Assembly: GCA_031255425.1 (NCBI GenBank) | Contig: JAIRSN010000267.1 | Coordinates: forward strand, 1-5,305 | DNA length: 5,305 bases | Source: Dysgonamonadaceae bacterium | GTDB taxonomy: Bacteria; Bacteroidota; Bacteroidia; Bacteroidales; Azobacteroidaceae | Direction: 5' to 3' | Part shown: one piece after another, positions 1 to 4,795 of the stretch | Numbering within the stretch: the first letter of the stretch is position 1 | How the letters are laid out: every line of letters starts with the position of its first letter | The notes under the pieces: model-generated | Told to the model about the DNA's origin: nothing | The model's database searches: none | Seen by the model: only the letters and a program-made list of their open reading frames with translations | Translations under genes and position numbers: made by a program

Positions 1-83
1 GTGAAAAGTTCTCCGGGACGTTTGCCACACACAGTGGCAAGCGTAAAAAGTTCTCCGGGACGTTTGCCACACACAGTGGCAAG
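1..83. repeat. Tandem repeat, 2 copies, 42-bp period, with internal hairpin
   Basis: Copy 1 (1-41) and copy 2 (43-83) match at 40 of 41 positions; the stretch 4-41 is identical to 46-83. Each copy ends in a perfect 7-bp inverted repeat, TTGCCAC / GTGGCAA, with a 5-nt ACACA loop (22-40 and 64-82). The first copy starts at the window edge, so the array may extend upstream. There is only 1 nt between copies, so this is not a CRISPR array. It could be a 3' hairpin or terminator region amplified by slippage, or a small repetitive element. No function can be assigned from sequence alone. Confidence 0.85.
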
Positions 84-100
84 GCGCCGCAGGCGCTTTT
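81..100 (+). terminator. Rho-independent terminator-like hairpin
   Basis: The stem GCGCC (84-88) / GGCGC (92-96) has a 3-nt GCA loop and is followed directly by TTTT (97-100), then more A/T-rich sequence. Three weaker pairs (A81-T99, A82-T98, G83-T97) can extend the stem into the T tract. It would end a + strand transcript entering from the left, perhaps that of a gene outside the window. It is also the left arm of the inverted-repeat element at 83-182, so its terminator role may be incidental. Confidence 0.5.
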
Positions 101-182
101 ATAATTTTAAATGGTACGGTATATCTGCTTGGCTGCACATAGGAACATTGCTTCCCAAAAATACAAAAGCGGCTGCGCCGCC
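83..182. repeat. Imperfect inverted-repeat element, about 100 bp
   Basis: Positions 83-108 match the reverse complement of 157-182 at 22 of 26 positions. Each arm contains its own GC hairpin with a GCA loop (read inward) and a TTTT tract. Two of the four mismatches (C87 and G93 on the left, G and C in the reverse complement of the right arm) pair with each other in the hairpin: a C-G pair has become G-C. Stem structure is therefore preserved while sequence changes. The roughly 48-bp centre (109-156) has no ORF. It could be a MITE/REP-like mobile repeat, or two terminators facing each other. Confidence 0.6.
165..182 (-). terminator. Terminator-like hairpin on the minus strand
   Basis: Read on the minus strand this is GGCGGCGCAGCCGCTTTT: stem GCGGC / GCCGC, loop GCA, then four T. 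It would stop leftward transcripts arriving from the right, yet every gene to the right is on the + strand. It therefore lies upstream of and antisense to the MATE operon. That orientation favours reading it as one arm of the 83-182 repeat element. It could instead block antisense transcription into the repeats. Confidence 0.35.
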
Positions 183-194
183 AAAAAGGAACAA

Positions 195-220
195 TCAGGC
201 AAGCCGAAGGCGTAGCCTGA
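195..220. repeat. Small two-tier dyad
   Basis: TCAGGC (195-200) pairs perfectly with GCCTGA (215-220), and inside it GCC (203-205) pairs with GGC (209-211) around a GAA loop. Together they give nine base pairs with one internal loop. No T tract follows, so it is not a classical terminator. It could be an RNA stem in a longer 5' leader or a chance dyad. Confidence 0.3.
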
Positions 221-244
221 AAGAAGGAAATAGGATGCTATCTG

Positions 245-270
245 AAAACAGCAATCCGGATAACTGTTTT
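245..270. promoter_or_regulatory. Nested dyad, possible operator
   Basis: AAAACAG (245-251) and CTGTTTT (264-270) form a perfect 7-bp inverted repeat flanking a central perfect 8-bp palindrome ATCCGGAT (254-261). The whole 26-bp site is nearly symmetric. It lies about 50 bp upstream of the candidate promoter at 318, where a dimeric activator or repressor could bind. It could also form an RNA hairpin ending in a T run, but its stem is too A/T-rich for a strong terminator. Confidence 0.35.
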
Positions 271-317
271 TATGAATTTCGTCAATATTGCCGCTCCGGT
301 TTTCAGGATTAAATCGT

Positions 318-325
318 TACCTTTG
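318..325 (+). promoter_or_regulatory. Candidate Bacteroidetes -7 promoter box
   Basis: TACCTTTG is a perfect match to TAnnTTTG, the -7 element recognised by the primary sigma factor of Bacteroides and relatives. It ends 25 bp before the MATE start codon, and the sequence between is A/T-rich. Transcription would begin roughly 5-10 nt downstream, leaving a short untranslated leader. No good TTTG (-33) element appears at the usual 19-21 bp spacing; the nearest candidate is a T run at 300-303. An 8-bp degenerate match can occur by chance. Confidence 0.45.
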
Positions 326-350
326 TTCACAATTTTCAAATACAAACGGA

Positions 351-1703
351 ATGAAAAATGAGAGCGCACCCGTAAGTTTAGGGACAGCAGATATTGGAAA
401 ACTTCTTATGCAATACGCTATTCCCGCCATTATTGCCATGACAGCCTCTTCGCTATACAATATTACAGACAGCATATTTATCGGACACGGCGTAGGACCA
501 TTGGCACTGTCGGGACTGGCAATAACGTTTCCCCTGATGAACCTGGCAGCCGCCTTCGGTTCGCTGGTCGGCGTCGGCGCATCCACGCTGCTGTCGATCC
601 GGATGGGGCAGAAAGACTACCGGACCGCCAACGATATTCTGGGGAATGTCTTCGTGTTGAACCTGATAATGGGAACCGGTTTTTCCGTCCTGACCCTTCT
701 TTTCCTGAAGCCGATACTGCTGTTCTTCGGCGCCGGAAGCGAAACGCTGGACTATGCACACGATTTTATGGTCATTATCCTGTCGGGCAATGTCATCACC
801 CACATGTACTTCGGTCTGAACGCGCTGATTCGTTCCGCCGGCAACCCCCAGAAAGCAATGATGGCAACGATTTACACCGTGCTTATCAATCTGGTGCTGA
901 ATCCCCTGTTTATCTTCGGTTTCCACTGGGGAATCCGGGGGTCGGCATTCGCAACAATCATCTCGCAGGTGGTCGTTCTCTGTTGGCAAATCCGTTTATT
1001 CAACAACAAAGACTATTTTATCCACTGGAAAAAAGGAATTTACAAGCTGAAAAAGAAAATCGTAATCGACTCGCTGTCCATCGGGATGTCGCCCTTTTTA
1101 ATGAACGCCGCCAGTTGCCTGATTGTCATCATCATCAACCAGCAACTGATTCGCAACGGGGGCGATTTGGCAGTCGGCGCCTACGGGATTGTCAACCGGA
1201 TGGCATTTCTGTTCGTCATGATTGTCATCGGGTTGAACCAGGGCATGCAGCCGATAGCAGGCTACAACTACGGCGCCAAGATGCACGACCGGGTCATCGC
1301 CGTCCTGAAGCGCTCCATGATCTACGCCACGCTGATTATGATCGCCGGGTTTGCGCTTGTCGAACTGTTTCCGCGCACGGTAGCCTCCATCTTTACGACG
1401 GAAGACCGCTTAGTCGATATAGCGGTTCCCGGCCTGCGCTGGGTGTTTGCCGTTTATCCCCTGGTCGGCTTTCAAATGGTCACCTCCGCCTTCTTTCAAA
1501 GTATCGGCAAGCCGCAAAAATCCATTATCCTGGCGATGACCCGCCAAGTTATCTTCCTGATACCCATCCTTCTCGTTCTTCCCAATTATTGGGGGATAAC
1601 GGGCGTTTGGGCAAGCATGACGATTTCCGATTTTATATCCGTCCTGTTGGCAGGCGTGTTGTTGAACCGGGAATTGAAGTGGAACAAACAACAAATTAAG
1701 TGA
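351..1703 (+). CDS. MATE family efflux transporter (MepA/DinF-like)
   Basis: An inner-membrane antiporter that would export cationic or other small organic compounds in exchange for Na+ or H+. The protein is 450 aa, the usual MATE length, with about 12 hydrophobic segments in two pseudo-symmetric halves. Family landmarks are visible. There is an Asp in TM1 within SLYNITDSIFIG (D40), at a site where many MATE proteins carry an important acidic residue. The N-half motif SAGNPQKAM is followed by NLVLNPLFI and GIRGSAFAT. QGMQPIAGYNYGA begins at Q297. The C-half has the matching SIGKPQKS and WGITGVWAS. I chose ATG 351 over TTG 288 because the extra 21 residues are hydrophilic and unlike MATE N-termini, and because the promoter box lies between the two. 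It is the first gene of the probable operon, 21 nt before the kinase-like gene. The substrate cannot be read from sequence. Confidence 0.95.
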   Translation: MKNESAPVSLGTADIGKLLMQYAIPAIIAMTASSLYNITDSIFIGHGVGPLALSGLAITFPLMNLAAAFGSLVGVGASTLLSIRMGQKDYRTANDILGNVFVLNLIMGTGFSVLTLLFLKPILLFFGAGSETLDYAHDFMVIILSGNVITHMYFGLNALIRSAGNPQKAMMATIYTVLINLVLNPLFIFGFHWGIRGSAFATIISQVVVLCWQIRLFNNKDYFIHWKKGIYKLKKKIVIDSLSIGMSPFLMNAASCLIVIIINQQLIRNGGDLAVGAYGIVNRMAFLFVMIVIGLNQGMQPIAGYNYGAKMHDRVIAVLKRSMIYATLIMIAGFALVELFPRTVASIFTTEDRLVDIAVPGLRWVFAVYPLVGFQMVTSAFFQSIGKPQKSIILAMTRQVIFLIPILLVLPNYWGITGVWASMTISDFISVLLAGVLLNRELKWNKQQIK

Positions 1704-1724
1704 CAAGTTAAAAGAAAAACAGTT

Positions 1725-2357
1725 ATGGAGAAAAGCAATTATGTCCTCACCATCGGGCGCCAGTTAGGAAGCGGCGGAAAACGGATCGGCGAACATTTGT
1801 CCCAGCACCTGAACATTCCCTGTTACGACAAGGAACTGATCCGGATTGCTTCGCAGGAAAGCGGGTTGGGGAAAGAGTTTTTTGAGAAAGCCGACGAACA
1901 AAGCAGCCACAGTTTCTTCGCCACCTATTTCGGATTCCGCTCCGGCTATATGGGCAGTATTTCGGGAAATTATTTATGCAACGAAACCTTATTCCAGATA
2001 CAAAGCGATGTCATCAAAGAATTGGCGGAAAAAGAATCCGGCATCTTTGTCGGGCGTTGCGCGGATTATATCCTGCGGGAACATCCCCGGCGGCTGGCAA
2101 TCTTTGTGACGGCAAGTATCGAAGACCGCGTCCAGCGCGTTTTGCAGGACAAGAACCTTTCGGAAAAAGACGCCCGGATGCTGATCGAACAGACCGACAA
2201 ACGCCGGGCGGAATACTACAATTATTACAGCAACAAAGAATGGGGCAAGGCAACCTCCTACGATTTGTGTATTAACTCATCCGTATTCGGCATCGATGCT
2301 GCCGTGTCGCTGATAGAAGAATGTATCCGGAAAAAAGCATGTTCAGACTGGCGTTAA
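1725..2357 (+). CDS. Cytidylate kinase-like family protein
   Basis: A 210-aa cytosolic P-loop protein of the cytidylate kinase-like family (Cytidylate_kin2 type), which resembles but is distinct from the housekeeping CMP kinase Cmk. The nucleotide-binding loop is GRQLGSGGKRIG (residues 11-22), the family's GSGG form instead of the classical GxxGxGK[ST]. YDKELI follows at 34-39, then VGRCADYIL from 109 (a core strand and helix), then DKRRAEYYNYY from D158 (the lid region of NMP kinases), then WGKATSYDLCINSS. All expected blocks are present, so the protein looks intact. Physiological substrates of this family are poorly established; NMP phosphorylation is only an expectation from the fold. It sits between a MATE pump and a Pst module, and its 3' end overlaps pstC, so translation is probably coupled. 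An A-rich stretch (1712-1721) precedes its ATG in place of a strong Shine-Dalgarno sequence. Confidence 0.9.
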   Translation: MEKSNYVLTIGRQLGSGGKRIGEHLSQHLNIPCYDKELIRIASQESGLGKEFFEKADEQSSHSFFATYFGFRSGYMGSISGNYLCNETLFQIQSDVIKELAEKESGIFVGRCADYILREHPRRLAIFVTASIEDRVQRVLQDKNLSEKDARMLIEQTDKRRAEYYNYYSNKEWGKATSYDLCINSSVFGIDAAVSLIEECIRKKACSDWR

Positions 2358-3139
2358 TTCTCGCTGCCTCGGCGATTCTGTTGCTGGCGGCAGGGATGCT
2401 CTATACCTTAATTATACAATCCCTGCCTGCCTTCGAGCATTGGGAGGTTTTCTCCCCTTCCGGTTTCTCCGGATGGGATTCCGGGGAGGATCAGGGGAAA
2501 CACGAAGCCCGCTCCATCGTCGCAGGGACTTTTGCTACGGCTATTCTGGCGCTGCTCGTTTCCATTCCTTTCGCCCTTTCGCTCGCCCTGTTTTGCTCCG
2601 TCTATCGCAAAAACACAAAAACAGCCCGCCGGGTAAGCACCTTCGTCGATTTATGCGCGCGGATTCCTTCCATTATATTAGGGGTATGGGGCTATTTCTC
2701 GCTGCGCCCGGTTCTTTTGTCCCTCCATACGGGAATTTATGCGTCCGGTATCCTGACGACGGCATTGGTGCTTGCCATTATGATTATTCCCTATCTCGCC
2801 TCCTTCGGCGCCTGCCTGTTCGACCAAGTTCCCGGAAACCTGAAAGAAGGCGCATACAGCCTGGGCGCGACCCACACCGAAGTGATTCGAACGGTCTGTT
2901 TCCCTTTTGCCCGAAAGGGGCTGGTTGTCGCCGTCTTCCTGGCGTTCGGAAAAGTGTTGGGCGAAACCATGATTGTATGCCTGTTAGCCGGAAACACCAT
3001 CCCTTCCGTCCTGGTCGGCAGGCTTGAAACGGCAGGCGAATTAAGCCGGAGCGGGTTGTGCGCGCTTGCCTTGCTGCTGTTTCTCACGACCGCCGTCATT
3101 CATTCGGTGACGGTTCACCTAAGAAAACAAACCGGATGA
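2321..3139 (+). CDS. pstC: Phosphate ABC transporter permease PstC-like
   Basis: An inner-membrane permease, one half of the channel of a phosphate-type ABC importer. Length is 272 aa from ATG 2321, or 266 from ATG 2339. Both starts overlap the kinase-like gene (37 or 19 nt). I kept the longer because EKSMFR before TM1 resembles the family's N-terminus. It is shorter than E. coli PstC (319 aa, from memory). Recognisable blocks are GTFATAILALLVSIP, then RIPSIILGVWGYF (usually AGIPS), then LAIMIIPYLAS. The EAA coupling loop is LKEGAYSLGATHTEVIR (E176, from 2321), where an Ala has become Gly. After that comes FGKVLGETMIVCLLAGN, where the usual GRAxGET Arg is Lys (K211) while Glu is kept. The Ser-Glu usually following the IMIIP helix is Gly-Ala here. 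About six membrane segments are expected. It pairs with the PstA-like protein encoded next, whose ATG overlaps this stop codon. Confidence 0.85.
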   Translation: MYPEKSMFRLALILAASAILLLAAGMLYTLIIQSLPAFEHWEVFSPSGFSGWDSGEDQGKHEARSIVAGTFATAILALLVSIPFALSLALFCSVYRKNTKTARRVSTFVDLCARIPSIILGVWGYFSLRPVLLSLHTGIYASGILTTALVLAIMIIPYLASFGACLFDQVPGNLKEGAYSLGATHTEVIRTVCFPFARKGLVVAVFLAFGKVLGETMIVCLLAGNTIPSVLVGRLETAGELSRSGLCALALLLFLTTAVIHSVTVHLRKQTG

Positions 3140-4020
3140 TGAAACCGCATTTACGACAACCTCTGTTTTTCGACCGGACCTGCTTTGCCCTGGTGTGCCT
3201 GTTTTCCGTCCTGGCGCTTGCGCCCTTTCTCCTGCTTCTTTTCGAGCTGTTTAAGAACGGCATCCGGCACTTCAACCCGCCCTTTTTCGTCGACATGGCT
3301 CCCGATTCGATCGAGGCGATGCTGGCACAACTGGAAAACCAGCCCGTGTCCGGCGGAATCGCCAGCGGAATCTACGGGAGTTTGCTGATTCTTCCGGTCG
3401 CCGCCGGAGCCGCTATCCCCACCGGAATCCTCGCCGGGATTTATATCCACGAAAACCGCACCCGCCGGCTGAGCCTTCTGGCACAGTATGCCTGCGCCAT
3501 TCTGAAAGGAGCGCCTGCCGTCGTCATCGGGTTCGTCGTGTACCTGTGGACTTCCTTTTTCTTCGTTCATTCGCCGGTTTGGGCAGGCAGCCTGTCGCTG
3601 GCGGTCTTCCTGCTTCCATCCATTGTCTGCTCAACGCAACGGGCATTGGACTCCTTGCCGGAATATGTAAAGGAAAGCGGATTTGCCTTGGGCGGTTCCT
3701 ATACAAATGTATGGTTCAAAATCATCCTGCCTTCGGTTCGCAAAAAACTGCTGAGCGGCATCCTGACCTCCCTGATGCAAACCGCAGGAATCACCGCGCC
3801 CCTGATTCTGGTGGTTTTAAGTTCTTCCGCCACAAACATGGACGGAAACGGCGACGCGATAACCCTTTCGCTGTTGATCTGGCGTTTCTTCAATCATCCG
3901 AACATGACCGGCCTGATGTGGGCTACGTCGTTGTTTCTGTTTCTGATCGTTGCCGCCCTGTATTTTGCAAATAAATATGTCTTGAAATCAATGAATCATT
4001 CAGAATCTGTTTCCCTATGA
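3136..4020 (+). CDS. pstA: Phosphate ABC transporter permease PstA-like, divergent
   Basis: The second permease of the Pst-type importer, 294 aa (E. coli PstA is 296, from memory). The start is ATG 3136, which overlaps the pstC stop as ATGA; the open frame further upstream lies inside pstC and reads as non-membrane sequence. Family blocks are GGIASGIYGSLL (73-84), IPTGILAGIYIHE (94-106), ILKGAPAVVIGF (122-133), then LPEYVKESGFALGGS (174-188, the EAA loop) and SGILTSLMQTAGITAPLI (207-224). The last block normally reads RAxGETAPL: here Arg is Gln (Q215) and Glu is Ile (I219). An earlier Arg in the usual RTTEEAL block is Cys (C165). C165 and Q215 are 50 residues apart, as are Arg-170 and Arg-220 in E. 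coli PstA. The protein is otherwise intact with about six membrane segments. It is clearly PstA-derived, but phosphate import is doubtful. Confidence 0.85.
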   Translation: MMKPHLRQPLFFDRTCFALVCLFSVLALAPFLLLLFELFKNGIRHFNPPFFVDMAPDSIEAMLAQLENQPVSGGIASGIYGSLLILPVAAGAAIPTGILAGIYIHENRTRRLSLLAQYACAILKGAPAVVIGFVVYLWTSFFFVHSPVWAGSLSLAVFLLPSIVCSTQRALDSLPEYVKESGFALGGSYTNVWFKIILPSVRKKLLSGILTSLMQTAGITAPLILVVLSSSATNMDGNGDAITLSLLIWRFFNHPNMTGLMWATSLFLFLIVAALYFANKYVLKSMNHSESVSL

Positions 4021-4781
4021 AAAACGAATACGTCCTCGAATTGAAAAATCTAACCGTGTCTTACTCCCCCGGTAAATACGCGCTGCGGAATGTATCGGTT
4101 GCGATAAAGCCCAACCGGGTGGTCTCCCTGATCGGGCTGCCGCAGTCGGGCAAAAGTACGCTGTTGCGTTCAATCAACCGCCTGCATGAGCTGTATCCGA
4201 ATATCCAAACCGGCGGGGAAATCCTGTTAAGGGGGAAAAACATCCGGGCTTTTCACCCGGTCGAAGTGCGGAGGAAAATAGGGATGATATTCCCTTCTCC
4301 CAACCTGTTTCCGAATATGAGCATTTACAACAACCTGCTGTCCGGCTACCGCCTCAACCGCATCGCGCTCTCGAAAAAGGAGAAAGGCAAAATAGTGGAA
4401 AAAAGCCTGACGGACGTAGGGCTGTGGGAGGAAGTAAAGGATATTCTCCACGGGAAATACGACATCCTTTCCACGGGACAGCAGCAGATTTTGTGTATCG
4501 CCCGGTCGATTGCGCTTTTGCCGGAAATCCTGTTGATGGACGAGCCGGTTTCCGCACTGGATTCCCAAAGCAGCGACAGGATCGAAACGCTGCTGCACCG
4601 GTTGAAGGAAAAACATACCATTATCCTGAGCGCTCAGAACCTTTCCCACGCGGCGCGGGTCTCGGACGACACCCTGTACCTCGAAGCCGGCGAAATGGTC
4701 GAATACGGCACTACGTCCAAACTGTTCTGGACGCCCAAAGACAAACGAACCGAAAAATACATTACCAGTCAAACCGGATAA
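4017..4781 (+). CDS. pstB: Phosphate ABC transporter ATP-binding protein PstB-like, degenerate motifs
   Basis: The cytosolic ATPase subunit of the Pst-type module, 254 aa, normal PstB length. It starts with an ATGA overlap on the pstA stop. Walker A GLPQSGKST (40-48) is intact, followed by the PstB-typical block NRLHELYP. Walker B is LLMDEP with the catalytic Glu (E176), followed by the D-loop SALD (179-182). The C-terminal TEKYITSQTG corresponds to the family's TEDYITGR ending. Several core residues are not canonical. The Q-loop, normally GMVFQ.P, is GMIFPSP, with Pro at 93. The signature LSGGQQQR is LSTGQQQI (151-158). The H-loop His, normally in VTHN, is Gln (Q207) in SAQN. The frame is unbroken and the surrounding sequence still aligns, so these look like real substitutions. 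ATP binding looks likely, but normal hydrolysis or coupling to the permeases is uncertain. Confidence 0.87.
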   Translation: MKNEYVLELKNLTVSYSPGKYALRNVSVAIKPNRVVSLIGLPQSGKSTLLRSINRLHELYPNIQTGGEILLRGKNIRAFHPVEVRRKIGMIFPSPNLFPNMSIYNNLLSGYRLNRIALSKKEKGKIVEKSLTDVGLWEEVKDILHGKYDILSTGQQQILCIARSIALLPEILLMDEPVSALDSQSSDRIETLLHRLKEKHTIILSAQNLSHAARVSDDTLYLEAGEMVEYGTTSKLFWTPKDKRTEKYITSQTG

Positions 4782-4795
4782 CAACCGCTTTTCGT

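Larger units (their letters stand above)
1..350. other. Gene-free upstream region
   Basis: I see no credible protein gene in this stretch. One frame stays open from 1 to 312, but its first third is just the translated tandem repeat, followed by a low-complexity Arg run, and it resembles no family I know. In order, the region holds a two-copy tandem hairpin repeat, a terminator-like hairpin, the other arm of an inverted-repeat element, two further dyads, and a Bacteroidetes-style promoter element just ahead of the MATE gene. The upstream neighbour lies outside the window. Confidence 0.8.

Noticed and set aside
1..83. CRISPR array
   Set aside because: There are only two units, separated by 1 nt with no spacers, and no cas genes.
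1..312. Open frame of 103 codons from GTG 1
   Set aside because: It translates the tandem repeat twice, then an Arg-rich low-complexity run, and crosses hairpin elements. It matches no known family.
235..312. Possible 25-codon leader ORF from ATG 235, preceded by purine-rich AAGAAGGAAATAGG
   Set aside because: It would lie upstream of the candidate promoter at 318 and shows no regulatory codon run. The purine-rich sequence alone is weak evidence.
288..350. TTG 288 as an extended start for the MATE protein
   Set aside because: It adds 21 residues unlike MATE N-termini and spans the likely promoter. ATG 351 gives the usual length.
453..989. Minus-strand open frame inside the MATE gene
   Set aside because: Antisense shadow of a clear membrane protein; the translation is Gln/His/Asp-rich with no recognisable domain.
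983..1699. Plus-strand open frame in another phase of the MATE gene
   Set aside because: Arg/His-rich shadow of the MATE 3' half, with no family resemblance.
4017..4781. Frameshift or pseudogene explanation for the odd PstB motifs
   Set aside because: The frame is continuous and aligns to PstB on both sides of every changed motif, so isolated substitutions explain it better.
4227..4784. Minus-strand 185-codon frame opposite pstB
   Set aside because: Overlaps a strongly supported ATPase gene and shows no motif.
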